Notes: generated by a model not told the origin, from the letters alone. DNA of 64,000 nucleotides from Halovulum sp039180525 (GCA_039180525.1 JBCDDF010000002.1:62001-126000); one strand, 5' to 3'. Shown: positions 49,261 to 60,666, numbered from the stretch's first letter. Numbers and translations: made by a program.

Positions 49261-50862
49261 ATGCCCGCCAAAAGCTATGACTACGTCATCGTCGGCGGCG
49301 GGTCGGCCGGTTGCGTGCTGGCCAATCGGCTGAGTGCGGACAGCGCCGCACGGGTGCTGCTGCTGGAGGCCGGCGGGCCGGACCGCCATCCGCTGATCCA
49401 CATGCCCGTGGGTTTTGCCAAGATGACCGCCGGGCCGCATACATGGGGCTTCAAGACCACACCGCAAGCCCATGCGAACGATCGCGAAATACCCTATGCG
49501 CAGGCGCGCGTCATTGGTGGCGGATCTTCGATCAATGCGGAGATCTTCACCCGTGGCCACCCGGTCGACTACGACCGCTGGGCCAGCGAGGAGGGCTGCG
49601 CCGGATGGGGTTTCGACGACATCCGGCCCTATTTCCTGCGCGCCGAGGGCAACACGGTTCTGGCCGGCGACTGGCACGGCACCGAGGGGCCGTTGGGTGT
49701 CTCCAACATCCCCGATCCGCAGCCGATGACCCGCGCGTTCGTGCGCGCCTGCCAGGAGCACGGTCTGCCCTTCAACGCGGATTTCAACGGCCCCGGACAG
49801 GCGGGCTGCGGGTTCTATCAGACCACCACCCGCCACGTACGGCGCTGTTCGGCCGCCGTTGCCTACCTGCGCCCGGCCCGAAGGCGCCCGAACCTAACCG
49901 TGGAAACCGGCTGCCAGGTTCGCCGCATCACCTTTGACGGCACCCGCGCCACCGGGGTTGCCTATGGCACGCGCCACGGCCCGCAGACCGCCCTGGCGGA
50001 GGCAGAGGTGCTGGTCACAGCGGGCGCGATCGGCTCTCCCAAGATCCTGATGCTGTCGGGCATCGGCCCGGCGGCGCATCTGCGCCAGCACGGGATCGAC
50101 ACCATCGTCGACCTGCCGGGCGTCGGCAGCAATCTGAACGACCATTTCGGGATCGACATCGTCGCCGAACTGAAATCCCATGACAGTCTGGACAAATACA
50201 ACAGGTGGCACTGGGCGGCCTGGGCCGCGGCGCAGTACTATCTGTTCCGCTCCGGCCCGATCACCTCGAACGTGGTGGAAGGCGGCGCGTTCTGGTTTGC
50301 CGACCCGGCCGCGCCCGTGCCGGATCTGCAGTTTCACTTCCTGGCCGGGGCCGGTGCCGAGGCCGGCGTGCCCAGCGTGCCGCCCGGCGCATCGGGGATC
50401 ACGCTGAACTCCTACACCCTGCGGCCGAAATCGCGCGGCACGGTGCGGCTTCAGTCGGCCCAGGCGCAGGACCCGCCGCTGATCGACCCGAACTTCCTGG
50501 GGCACCCAGACGACCTGAAAACCTCCGTCGAGGGGGTGAAGATCAGCCGAGAGATCTTTGACCAGCCCAGCCTGCGAAAGCACATCCGCCAAATGCGCTT
50601 CCCCGATGACGACATCAAGAGCCAGGCCGCGTTCGAGACCTATGCCCGCCAGCACGGGCGTACGTCCTACCACCCGGTTGGCACCTGCAAGATGGGCACG
50701 GACGAGATGGCGGTCGTGGACCCGCAACTGCGCGTGCATGGGCTGGACGGTATCCGCGTCTGCGACAGCGCGATCATGCCCAGCCTGATCGGATCCAACA
50801 CCAATGCGCCGACGATCATGATCGCGGAACGGGCCAGCGACATGATCCGGGGCAATCGCTAA
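49261..50862 (+). CDS. GMC-family FAD-dependent alcohol dehydrogenase
   Basis: A 533-residue GMC oxidoreductase related to choline and long-chain alcohol dehydrogenases. YDYVIVGGGSAGCVLANRLS is the FAD-binding fold; ARVIGGGSSINAEIFTRGHP and TAGAIGSPKILMLSGIGPA are the GMC signature motifs; SYHPVGTCKMG and SNTNAPTIMIAERASD hold the catalytic His and Asn/His pair. It oxidises an alcohol to an aldehyde; the substrate is not evident. It is the first gene under the TetR-type operator. GACGCAGGGTCG lies upstream of the start, which has a weak ribosome-binding site. Confidence 0.9.
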   Translation: MPAKSYDYVIVGGGSAGCVLANRLSADSAARVLLLEAGGPDRHPLIHMPVGFAKMTAGPHTWGFKTTPQAHANDREIPYAQARVIGGGSSINAEIFTRGHPVDYDRWASEEGCAGWGFDDIRPYFLRAEGNTVLAGDWHGTEGPLGVSNIPDPQPMTRAFVRACQEHGLPFNADFNGPGQAGCGFYQTTTRHVRRCSAAVAYLRPARRRPNLTVETGCQVRRITFDGTRATGVAYGTRHGPQTALAEAEVLVTAGAIGSPKILMLSGIGPAAHLRQHGIDTIVDLPGVGSNLNDHFGIDIVAELKSHDSLDKYNRWHWAAWAAAQYYLFRSGPITSNVVEGGAFWFADPAAPVPDLQFHFLAGAGAEAGVPSVPPGASGITLNSYTLRPKSRGTVRLQSAQAQDPPLIDPNFLGHPDDLKTSVEGVKISREIFDQPSLRKHIRQMRFPDDDIKSQAAFETYARQHGRTSYHPVGTCKMGTDEMAVVDPQLRVHGLDGIRVCDSAIMPSLIGSNTNAPTIMIAERASDMIRGNR

Positions 50863-50876
50863 CACCAACGGCGCGG

Positions 50877-51722
50877 TCAGTCCCAGTTCGGCGCCCAGGG
50901 GGAAACGTCCGCGGTGACGATCCGGTAGCCGGTCCGGGTCAGCGCCTCGATCCGGGCCATATCGACATGGGACAGGGTGAAATCCATGATCTCGAAGTTC
51001 GCGCGGATGTTCTCAGGCTTGGTCGACATCGTGTTCATGCTGACACCCTTCTGCAGGATCCAACGCAACGCCACCTGGGCCGCCGATTTGCCATAGGCCG
51101 CGCCCAGATCGCTCAAAAGCGGGTGCTTGAAGATCTCTCCACGCGCGACCGAGCAGTAGGAGGACAGCGGGACGCCGGCCGCGTTGGCGCCGGCCAGCAG
51201 CGCATCCTGGTTCAGAAGCGGGTGGAATTCGACCTGATTGGTGACCAACGGTGCATCCACGATCCGCACCGCCTGTTCCAACATCGCGACGGTATAGTTC
51301 GACACCCCGATATGCCGCGTCAGGCCGCGGCGCAGGCATTCTTCCAAAAGCCGCAGCGGCGCGGCGATCTGCCCGTCCTCCGGCGGCCAGTGCAGCAACA
51401 GAACGTCCACCGCGTCGACCTGCAGCGCCGTGAGGCTGGCCTCCACCGAGGCGACGAACCGGTCGGCGCCGAAATTGTCGGGATGCACCTTTGTGGTGAT
51501 GCACAGATCTTTGCGCGGCAGGCCTGTGGCCTTCAGCGCAGCACCGGTGTCGGCCTCGTTGCGGTACATTTGCGCGGTGTCAAAAGCCCGATAACCGATC
51601 TTCGCCGCCGTCTGGATCGCCCGATGCGCCTCTTCGCCCTTTAGTGGAAAGGTGCCGAACGCGCGCTGAAAGGTGTTCTGGAAATAGATGCTCATGGCCG
51701 CGCCCCCGGGTGTTTCGGTCAT
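50877..51722 (-). CDS. Aldo/keto reductase
   Basis: A 281-residue TIM-barrel reductase of the AKR5/6-like group: GYRAFDTAQMYRNEADTGAAL carries the catalytic Asp/Tyr, TTKVHPDNFGADRFVASVEASL the catalytic Lys, LLHWPPEDG the His, and IGVSNYTVAML, TNQVEFHPLL the NADPH site. It would reduce aldehydes or ketones, perhaps the product of the GMC enzyme. ATG 51722 is supported by AAAAGG five bases before it, which lies inside a TetR-type palindrome (51724-51739). It reads toward the GMC gene. Confidence 0.9.
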   Translation of the reverse strand: MTETPGGAAMSIYFQNTFQRAFGTFPLKGEEAHRAIQTAAKIGYRAFDTAQMYRNEADTGAALKATGLPRKDLCITTKVHPDNFGADRFVASVEASLTALQVDAVDVLLLHWPPEDGQIAAPLRLLEECLRRGLTRHIGVSNYTVAMLEQAVRIVDAPLVTNQVEFHPLLNQDALLAGANAAGVPLSSYCSVARGEIFKHPLLSDLGAAYGKSAAQVALRWILQKGVSMNTMSTKPENIRANFEIMDFTLSHVDMARIEALTRTGYRIVTADVSPWAPNWD

Positions 51723-51723
51723 T

Positions 51724-51739
51724 GTAACCTTTTAGTTAC
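51724..51739. promoter_or_regulatory. TetR-type operator upstream of aldo/keto reductase
   Basis: GTAACC-TTTT-AGTTAC matches the palindrome at the GMC promoter in 11 of 12 arm bases. It ends one base from the reductase ATG on the minus strand and includes the AAAAGG ribosome-binding site. A repressor here would block elongation or initiation. It lies in the same intergenic region as a third copy at 51811. Confidence 0.7.
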
Positions 51740-51777
51740 TTAAGCGGAAGCCGGATGTCGTAGACGATCCACGCATC

Positions 51778-51826
51778 TTGCACGCCGGCGGTGGCATCGG
51801 CATAGTCGATATAACTGTTTGGTTAC
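51778..51826 (+). promoter_or_regulatory. Promoter and TetR-type operator of CoA-transferase operon
   Basis: TTGCAC (51778-51783) and CATAGT (51801-51806) are 17 bases apart. ATAACT-GTTT-GGTTAC (51811-51826), the third copy of the TetR-type palindrome, covers the expected transcription start. The CoA-transferase start (51858) is 31 bases further on. Confidence 0.6.
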
Positions 51827-51857
51827 TTGAGGCGCGAAAAGCGCCCGGGAGACGCCC

Positions 51858-53429
51858 GTGAGCAAAGAGATCACCGCCGCCGACGCCGCCCGCCTGATCC
51901 CCGATGGTGCGATGGTGGCGGTCAATTCCTCCAGCGGCCTGTGCTGCCCGGATGCGGTGCTGGCGGCGATCGGCGACCGTTTCGAAACTTCGGGCGCGCC
52001 ATGCGATCTGACCACCATTCATCCCATTGCCGCCGGTGATTTCTTCGGCACGAAGGGGATCGACCATATCGCAAAACCGGGATGTCTCAGCCGCATCCTG
52101 GGCGGATCCTATCCTTCGGGCCCCAGCGATGCCGAGCCGCCGCGCATCTGGCGGATGATCGCCGCCAACGAAGTCGCGGCGTACAACCTCCCCTCCGGCA
52201 TCCTCTTCGACATGCTGCGCGAGGGCGCGGGCAAACGGCCCGGGGTGCTGACAAAGGTGGGCATGGACACGTTCGTCGACCCCGAACTGGAGGGCGCCGC
52301 GATGAACGACGCCGCGCGCGCCAAACCGATCGTGCATCGGGAACGGTTCGCGGGCGAAGATTGGTTGTTCTTTGCGGCGTTGGCGCCCGATGTGGCCATC
52401 ATCCGCGCCACCACCGCCGATCAGCGCGGCAATCTGAGCTTCGAGAGCGAGGGCGCCTATCTGGGCGCGATGGAGATGGCGCTGGCCGCCCACAATTCCG
52501 GCGGCGTCGTGATCGCCCAGGTGCGGCAGGTGGCGGCCAACGGCTCGATCCGGCCGCATGACGTGCATGTGCCGGGCATTCTGGTCGACCATGTGGTGGC
52601 GGCGCCGGACATGCTGCAGACCACCGCGACGCCGTATGACCCGGCGATTTCCGGGGAGGTGATCCGCCCGCTGGACAGCTTTCGGGATATGGATTTCGGC
52701 GTGCCCAAGGTCATCGCCCGCCGGGTCGCGCAACAGATGCAGCGCGGCTGGGCCGTCAATATCGGCTTTGGCGTTTCGGCCAACGTGCCGCGCATCTTTC
52801 TGGAAGAACGGCAGCACGGCGCCGTCACCTGGGTCATCGAACAGGGCGCGGTAGGGGGCGTGCCGCTGTTGGATTTCAAGTTCGGCTGCGCGGCAAATGC
52901 AGAGGCCTTTGTCGCATCGCCGCATCAGTTCGCCTATTTCCAGGCCGGCGGCTTCGATTGCGCGTTGCTGTCGTTTTTGGAGATCGGCGCCGACGGGTCG
53001 GTCAACGTCTCTCGCCTGGCCGCGACGCCGCACCGGACCGCCGGCGCGGGCGGGTTCGTGGACATCACCGCGCGCGCACGGCGGATTGTCTTTTCCGGAA
53101 CCTTCAACGCCGGCGCAAAGATGCGTCTGGCAGACGGCCGGCTGGCAATCGACCGCGAGGGCAAGATCGCCAAGCTGGTACCGCAAGTCGATCAGGTATC
53201 TTTTTCGGGCCGTCGCGCGATCGCGCAGGGCCAGCATGTCACCTATGTCACCGAGCGGTGCGTGATGCGGCTGACTAAGGACGGCCTGGAGGTCACCGAA
53301 ATCGCCCCCGGCCTGGATCTGGAGCGCGACATCCTGGCCCAAGCCCACGCGCCGCTGCGGGTGTCGGCGGATCTGCGAGAGATGGACGCCGCGCTGTTTC
53401 GCCCAGAGCCCATGGGGCTGGCGCTGTGA
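51858..53429 (+). CDS. Acyl-CoA:acetate/3-ketoacid CoA-transferase, fused A and B subunits
   Basis: A 523-residue family I CoA-transferase. The first half has the A-subunit fold and the second the B-subunit fold; VIEQGAVGGVPLLDF holds the catalytic Glu (ExG motif), and GTFNAGAKMRLADGRLAI follows. Such enzymes activate carboxylic acids by CoA exchange, as in propionate CoA-transferase (YdiF-like). GTG 51858 has GGGAGACGCCC just before it. The next gene, an enoyl-CoA hydratase, overlaps its stop (GTGA), so the CoA ester is likely hydrated next. Confidence 0.85.
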   Translation: MSKEITAADAARLIPDGAMVAVNSSSGLCCPDAVLAAIGDRFETSGAPCDLTTIHPIAAGDFFGTKGIDHIAKPGCLSRILGGSYPSGPSDAEPPRIWRMIAANEVAAYNLPSGILFDMLREGAGKRPGVLTKVGMDTFVDPELEGAAMNDAARAKPIVHRERFAGEDWLFFAALAPDVAIIRATTADQRGNLSFESEGAYLGAMEMALAAHNSGGVVIAQVRQVAANGSIRPHDVHVPGILVDHVVAAPDMLQTTATPYDPAISGEVIRPLDSFRDMDFGVPKVIARRVAQQMQRGWAVNIGFGVSANVPRIFLEERQHGAVTWVIEQGAVGGVPLLDFKFGCAANAEAFVASPHQFAYFQAGGFDCALLSFLEIGADGSVNVSRLAATPHRTAGAGGFVDITARARRIVFSGTFNAGAKMRLADGRLAIDREGKIAKLVPQVDQVSFSGRRAIAQGQHVTYVTERCVMRLTKDGLEVTEIAPGLDLERDILAQAHAPLRVSADLREMDAALFRPEPMGLAL

Positions 53430-54205
53430 GCGTGGATCGCGTGCGGCTGGACATTGCCGGCGGGATCGCGCGGCTGACCCTGGATCGGGCGGACAAGCGC
53501 AACGCGCTGGACGCGGCGATGGTTGCGGCCCTGGGCGCGCGCTGCGGCGAGATCGAGCGAAGCGCCGCGCGCGTGGTGATCCTGTCGGGCGATGGGCCGG
53601 CATTCTGCGCCGGCGGCGACATCGCCGCCTGGTCGGCGGAACGTCCCACCGATTTCGGCCGGCATTGGGTGCGCGACGGGCACGCGGTCTTCGATACGCT
53701 GGCCCGGCTACGCCAACCGGTGATCGCGGTCCTGGACGGCGATGCCCTGGGCGGCGGGCTGGAATTGGCCGCCTGCGCCGACCTGCGGATTGCCGAAACC
53801 CAGATCCGCATCGGCCAGCCCGAACCGTCGCTGGGCATCATCCCCGGCTGGTCCGGCACGCAACGCGCCGCGCGCCGTTTCGGGGCGCAACTTGTCCGGC
53901 GGATGACGGTGTTCGGCGAGACCTTCACCGCGGAACAGGCGCTGAACCTGGGTCTGGTGGATCGGGTCGTGGCCAGCGGACAGGCGCAGGCGGCCGCCGA
54001 GGACGCTGCCGCGCAGGTCATCGCCCGCAGCCCGCGCGCGACCGAACTTGCCAAGATGATGATCAACGCCGCCGATGGTGAAGACGCCGAGCGCGTGATC
54101 GAGGCAATGGCCGGGTCCATCGCGGCCGGCAGTTCCGATCTGGTGGAGGGCCTGGCGGCGTTTCGGGCCAAGCGGCGGCCGGATTTCAGTGGGGATGAAA
54201 CCTGA
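53426..54205 (+). CDS. Enoyl-CoA hydratase/isomerase-family protein
   Basis: A 259-residue crotonase-fold enzyme. VVILSGDGPAFCAGGDIAAW and VIAVLDGDALGGGLELAACADLRIA form the oxyanion hole and catalytic loop; GQPEPSLGIIPGWSGTQR holds the usual second acidic position (E in PEPSLGI). It would hydrate or isomerise an enoyl-CoA produced by the co-transcribed CoA-transferase. GTG 53426 overlaps that gene's stop. It is the last gene under the third TetR-type operator. Confidence 0.88.
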   Translation: MSVDRVRLDIAGGIARLTLDRADKRNALDAAMVAALGARCGEIERSAARVVILSGDGPAFCAGGDIAAWSAERPTDFGRHWVRDGHAVFDTLARLRQPVIAVLDGDALGGGLELAACADLRIAETQIRIGQPEPSLGIIPGWSGTQRAARRFGAQLVRRMTVFGETFTAEQALNLGLVDRVVASGQAQAAAEDAAAQVIARSPRATELAKMMINAADGEDAERVIEAMAGSIAAGSSDLVEGLAAFRAKRRPDFSGDET

Positions 54206-54682
54206 ACCGAAACCGCGCCCCGCGTGCGCACGACGCGCGCTAAGCCGCGTCTAAACCGCGCAGCCGGCGCCGATCAGCGGGAACCGCACGCCGACATCGC
54301 GCCAGCGACGCCGCCAATCCGGATCGCCACCGAAGCCCCGATGCGCCCGTAAAGGCCTGGCATCATGTTGGATCCGGTCTTCGATCACCTACCCCAAAAA
54401 CGCCAAACGCCTTTTACTTCAGGTGATTAGCGCAGAAACCTACCGCAACTCACTGCCCCGCACCTGGGGGCCGGCGACGCACCGCAGGCGGCGACCGCCC
54501 ACGTGAGCGCGTCCGTGATCCGGGCGGACCTCACGCGTTGCTACGAAAGCACGTGCTCAGTTTCAACTCTTTGAATAGACTTTGTAACCGGCCGAAGCTA
54601 GGTTCCGGCCACCGGCGCAAAGCTGGGGGAGGTTGGGTGCAGTTCTGCGCTCGGAACACATCTTTTCCATGAAAGGTGCGAA
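54206..54682. other. Intergenic region with no recognised gene
   Basis: Between the hydratase and the pseudoazurin gene no frame looks convincingly coding. The final 130 bases are more AT-rich and include CTTTGAATAGACTTTGTAAC (about 54568-54587), likely the promoter region of the pseudoazurin gene, but no clear -35/-10 pair or FNR box was found. The left 300 bases show nothing notable. Confidence 0.5.
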
Positions 54683-55168
54683 ATGTCTTTTGATATCACA
54701 CGTCGAACCCTTGTCGGGACGGCACTGGCCGCCACCTTGGTGCGGCCGAGCTTCGCGGCGACGACGCACGAGGTGCAGATGCTCAATCAGCACCCGGACA
54801 ACCCGCGGCTGCGGCAGGTCTTTTCACCGCGGATCATCGTCGTGCAACCGGGTGACACGGTGTCGTTCAAGGCGGTCGATCGCGGCCACAACAGCGCCAG
54901 CGTCGAGGAGATGATCCCCGAGGGCCGCGAAGGTTGGGACGGAAAGATCGGCGAGGATGTCGACGCGGTCTTCGACGCCCCCGGGTTCTACGGCTACCAC
55001 TGCACGCCGCACGCGACGGTCGGCATGGTCGGTCTGGTCATCGTCGAGGGCGAGGGCATGATGGACAATCTGGAAGCCGCCCAAGGCGTGCGCCAGCGCG
55101 GGCGTGCCCGTGCCGTCTGGGAAGAGATCTGGGAAGAGGTTGCGGGCATGGAGTTCGCCACCAGCTGA
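54683..55168 (+). CDS. Pseudoazurin-type blue copper protein
   Basis: A 161-residue cupredoxin with a twin-arginine signal peptide (MSFDITRRTLVGTALAATLV...SFAA). Copper ligands are visible: His in KAVDRGHNSASVEEM, and Cys, His and Met in YGYHCTPHATVGMVG, as in pseudoazurin. It would carry single electrons in the periplasm, for example to nitrite reductase, nitrous oxide reductase or cytochrome c peroxidase; no denitrification genes are adjacent. The C-terminal 30 residues extend beyond the usual fold with a charged helix. A strong terminator follows. Confidence 0.88.
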   Translation: MSFDITRRTLVGTALAATLVRPSFAATTHEVQMLNQHPDNPRLRQVFSPRIIVVQPGDTVSFKAVDRGHNSASVEEMIPEGREGWDGKIGEDVDAVFDAPGFYGYHCTPHATVGMVGLVIVEGEGMMDNLEAAQGVRQRGRARAVWEEIWEEVAGMEFATS

Positions 55169-55196
55169 CCCATCCGCCCGACCTGAGGGCTCCGAT

Positions 55197-55240
55197 CCGG
55201 CGCGGATGGTCACCTCGACCGCCGCGCCGGTTTCTTTTTT
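55197..55240 (+). terminator. Intrinsic terminator of pseudoazurin gene
   Basis: CCGGCGCGG (55197-55205) and CCGCGCCGG (55222-55230) form a 9-bp perfect stem, followed directly by TTTCTTTTTT. This is the clearest Rho-independent terminator in the window. Confidence 0.85.
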
Positions 55241-55249
55241 GGGCGGCCG

Positions 55250-55537
55250 TCAGTCCTCGATCTCGACGATCACGACGCTGCGGTCCGAAGCTGCCTTGGC
55301 GGTTTCCACCACCGCTTGGTACTCGGGCGAGCTGTAGCACTGGCGCGCCGCCTCCAGGCTGGGAAAGCGTGCGACCACATTGCGCGGATAAGCGCGGCCT
55401 TCCAGTTGTTCGAACGCGCCGCCGCGGGCGATGAAACGGCCGCCATGGGCGGGGATCACCACGCTCGCGACCTTTATGTATGCGGCATAGCCGTCCTCGT
55501 CAGTGACGTCGACATGGGCGATCCAAAGTGCGGGCAT
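55250..55537 (-). CDS. DUF1330 domain-containing protein
   Basis: A 95-residue ferredoxin-like (dimeric alpha-beta barrel) protein: MPALWIAHVDVTDEDGYAAYIKVASVVIPAHGGRFIARGG and a tail ARQCYSSPEYQAVVETAKAASDRSVVIVEIED match DUF1330. The function is not established. It is read toward the pseudoazurin terminator; no operon partner is evident. Confidence 0.85.
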   Translation of the reverse strand: MPALWIAHVDVTDEDGYAAYIKVASVVIPAHGGRFIARGGAFEQLEGRAYPRNVVARFPSLEAARQCYSSPEYQAVVETAKAASDRSVVIVEIED

Positions 55538-55633
55538 GGGCTTTCCTTTTCCGGGTTATCGCGACGCGGCTATGCAGTCCCCTCGGCGCGCACGGCAAGG
55601 GCCCGACGCCGATTAATGTGGCGTTTGCCGCAT

Positions 55634-58321
<2,688 letters not shown>

Positions 58322-58385
58322 GGGCGTTCTCGCGTCGCGGGCGGGCAAACCCGATTAGCCCAGCGCCCCTTCGCTGTCCACAAGT

Positions 58386-58424
58386 CTGAAAACACGAAGG
58401 CCGGCGCGGGCTCCCGCACCGGCC
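58386..58424 (-). terminator. Intrinsic terminator of recA
   Basis: On the minus strand, GGCCGGTGCGGG and CCCGCGCCGGCC (58399-58424 on the plus strand) pair over 12 bases with one G-U. TTCGTGTTTTC follows. It lies 23 bases after the recA stop, before alaS. Confidence 0.75.
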
Positions 58425-58446
58425 GGCCCAGTCTGCGCCGCGGCGC

Positions 58447-59511
58447 CTATTCGTCGAGCACAGCCTCGTCGCCCGGCGCCATTTCGAAATCCAAACCATG
58501 GGCGGCGCGGATCTTATCCTCGATCACCAGCGCCACATCCGGGTTTTCGCGCAGGAAGGATTTGGCGTTCTCCCGCCCCTGCCCGATGCGTTCGTCGCCG
58601 AAGGAATACCAGGAGCCGGATTTCTCAACGACCCCGGCCTTCACGCCCAGATCGATCAACTCACCCATCTTGGAGATGCCTTCGCCATACATGATGTCGA
58701 ACTCGACCTGCTTGAACGGCGGCGCGACCTTGTTTTTCACCACCTTGACGCGGGTCTGGTTGCCGATGGTCTCGTCCCGGTCCTTGATCGAGGAAATCCG
58801 GCGGATGTCCAGCCGGACGGAGGCATAGAATTTCAGCGCGTTGCCGCCCGAGGTCGTCTCGGGCGAGCCGAACATCACGCCGATCTTCATGCGGATCTGG
58901 TTGATGAAGATGACCATGCAGTTCGACCGGCTGATCGCACCGGTCAGCTTGCGCATGGCCTGGCTCATCAGCCGCGCCTGGGCGCCGACCTGATGGTCGC
59001 CCATATCGCCCTCAAGTTCGGATTTCGGGGTCAGCGCTGCGACCGAATCGACCACTACGACAGACACGGCGCCGGAGCGCACCAGCGTCTCGGTGATCTC
59101 CAGCGCCTGTTCGCCGGCATCGGGCTGGCTGATCAGCAATTCGTTCAGATCGACGCCGAGCTTCCTGGCATATTGCGGATCCAGCGCATGCTCGGCATCG
59201 ACGAACGCGCAGACGCCGCCCTTCTTCTGTTCCTCGGCGATCACATGCAGCGCCAGCGTGGTCTTGCCCGAGCTTTCGGGGCCATAGACCTCGATGATGC
59301 GGCCCTTGGGCAGCCCGCCGATACCCAATGCGATATCGAGACCCAGGGACCCGGTCGAGGTCGCCTCGATATCCATCACGGCGTTGTCCTGGCCGAGCTT
59401 CATGATCGAGCCCTTGCCGAAGCTTCGCTCAATCTGGCTCAGCGCCGATTCCAACGCCTTTTCCTTGTCGATGTTGCGCTTTTCGTTCAAATCCAGAAGG
59501 GGAGCTGCCAT
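58447..59511 (-). CDS. recA: DNA recombination/repair protein RecA
   Basis: A 354-residue RecA with the Walker A motif YGPESSGKTTLALHV, the MAW-type LISQPDAGEQALEI, Walker B VVVVDSVAALTP and the L2 region FINQIRMKIGVMFGSPETTSGGNALKFYASVRLDIRR. It carries out homologous recombination and SOS induction. A LexA box lies 51 bases upstream of the ATG, so it is SOS-regulated. The C-terminal tail is acidic, as usual. Confidence 0.97.
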   Translation of the reverse strand: MAAPLLDLNEKRNIDKEKALESALSQIERSFGKGSIMKLGQDNAVMDIEATSTGSLGLDIALGIGGLPKGRIIEVYGPESSGKTTLALHVIAEEQKKGGVCAFVDAEHALDPQYARKLGVDLNELLISQPDAGEQALEITETLVRSGAVSVVVVDSVAALTPKSELEGDMGDHQVGAQARLMSQAMRKLTGAISRSNCMVIFINQIRMKIGVMFGSPETTSGGNALKFYASVRLDIRRISSIKDRDETIGNQTRVKVVKNKVAPPFKQVEFDIMYGEGISKMGELIDLGVKAGVVEKSGSWYSFGDERIGQGRENAKSFLRENPDVALVIEDKIRAAHGLDFEMAPGDEAVLDE

Positions 59512-59561
59512 GACCTGTGATCCTTATTTCATGTCTCGCCGATGCGGGCAATCACTGCTAT

Positions 59562-59576
59562 GTTCGCCTCTTGTTC
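59562..59576 (-). promoter_or_regulatory. LexA (SOS) box of recA
   Basis: GTTC-GCCTCTT-GTTC is an exact match to the alphaproteobacterial LexA operator GTTC-N7-GTTC. It lies 51-65 bases upstream of the recA start. Since the site is asymmetric and lies between divergent genes, it may also affect the sulfotransferase-like gene on the other side. Confidence 0.85.
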
Positions 59577-59673
59577 TCGCGAACATGAGATCAAAAAGCG
59601 AACATTGCAAGCCAAATTTGAGTCATCGGAGCCTGCGGTCATCAGCCTTAAGGAAGGGTAAAAGGCGGATCCC

Positions 59674-60294
59674 ATGCTTCTGAGCCTCGACGGACAATTC
59701 GCCTATCTGGCGATGACCAAGACCGGGTCGACATCGGTCGAAAACGCGCTGCGGCCGCATTGTCAGGTGATGTTCACCGGTGACCACCGGGTCACCCACA
59801 TGCCCGGCCACCATTTCGAACGCTATGTGCGGCCCTATCTACTGGAAACCGGGCAGCCGCCCATCGACAGCGTGGCGCAGATCCGTCACCCGGTGGACTG
59901 GCTGGAAAGCTGGTGGCGGTATCGCGGCCGCGATGCGGGCCCGCAATCCACCCGCGGCATCGGGTTCGACCAGTTCGCCGACGAGTTCATGGCCGGTGCC
60001 GACCGGCCCTATCTGGGTCTGCATCGCCCGCATGCCTTTTTCTATGGCGAGGGGACCGATATACAGGTCGATCTGGTGTTCCGCTTCGAAGAGATGGCGC
60101 TGTTCCAGCGGTTTCTGGAAATGCGCCTCGGCCGCCCCGTCACGATCGAGCGTCACAATGTGTCGCCGACCCGGTGGCTCAAGGGCTCGCGCGCCGTTCG
60201 CCGCCGGTTGGAGACGTTCTTGACGCCCGAGATGGAGCTTTGGGAGGGCGCAACCCGCAGCAGCCTGCAGGGCCTGGATCCCCGCCCGGCCTAA
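59674..60294 (+). CDS. Sulfotransferase-family protein
   Basis: A 206-residue protein with the PAPS-binding 5'-phosphosulfate loop (AMTKTGSTSVENAL, about 13-26) and a 3'-phosphate motif (SVAQIRHPVDWLESWWRY), as in family 2 sulfotransferases. It would transfer sulfate to a sugar or other acceptor; the substrate is unknown. It is a short version of the fold. It is divergent from recA, and AGGAAGGG precedes the ATG by about 14 bases. Homologues next to recA are common in Rhodobacterales and often misnamed. Confidence 0.75.
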   Translation: MLLSLDGQFAYLAMTKTGSTSVENALRPHCQVMFTGDHRVTHMPGHHFERYVRPYLLETGQPPIDSVAQIRHPVDWLESWWRYRGRDAGPQSTRGIGFDQFADEFMAGADRPYLGLHRPHAFFYGEGTDIQVDLVFRFEEMALFQRFLEMRLGRPVTIERHNVSPTRWLKGSRAVRRRLETFLTPEMELWEGATRSSLQGLDPRPA

Positions 60295-60314
60295 GGCTCC
60301 ATCCCCAAACCCGG

Positions 60315-60635
60315 TTAACCCTGGTCGCTGCTCACCGGCAGGGCGGTGCCGTCCTCGGTCCAGAACCGGCCGGAAGCCATGATGCAGGATACGCCGTTGG
60401 GTCGGGTCATCAGAACCGTCCAGTTGCCTTTGGTCGGCGAGCGCCAAACCTCCACCAATTGCCCCTTGGTCAGCCCGGTGCTGGCCAGCGTCTCCCCAAA
60501 GCGTTGGGTCAGGCGGGCGGCGATGGTGGTTCTGTCGCCGCAGACGGCACGGCCCGGAGCGTTTTGCGCCTCCGCCGGAGGGGCGATGGCGGCCACGCCA
60601 AAGATCATCGCGGCACTCAAGATTCGTTTGAACAT
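60315..60635 (-). CDS. Small secreted protein (106 aa)
   Basis: A 106-residue protein with signal peptide MFKRILSAAMIFGVAAIAPPAEA and a mature part of about 80 residues with two Cys (RAVCGDRTTIAARLTQRFGE and NGVSCIMASGRFW), likely a disulfide, and a WTVLMTRPNG segment. No catalytic motif was recognised. The ribosome-binding site GGAGC is buried in an 8-bp hairpin (60637-60666). Function unknown; its position on the outside of the inner membrane is likely. Confidence 0.7.
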   Translation of the reverse strand: MFKRILSAAMIFGVAAIAPPAEAQNAPGRAVCGDRTTIAARLTQRFGETLASTGLTKGQLVEVWRSPTKGNWTVLMTRPNGVSCIMASGRFWTEDGTALPVSSDQG

Positions 60636-60636
60636 G

Positions 60637-60666
60637 TCAGCTCCTATCCTTGTCTGGCGGAGCTGA
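60637..60666 (-). promoter_or_regulatory. Hairpin sequestering the ribosome-binding site
   Basis: On the minus strand the 5' leader reads TCAGCTCC, a 14-base loop, then GGAGCTGA one base before the ATG at 60635. The two 8-base arms pair perfectly, so the Shine-Dalgarno sequence is locked in the stem. This suggests conditional translation (temperature, a ligand, a small RNA or translation coupling), to be tested. Confidence 0.65.
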
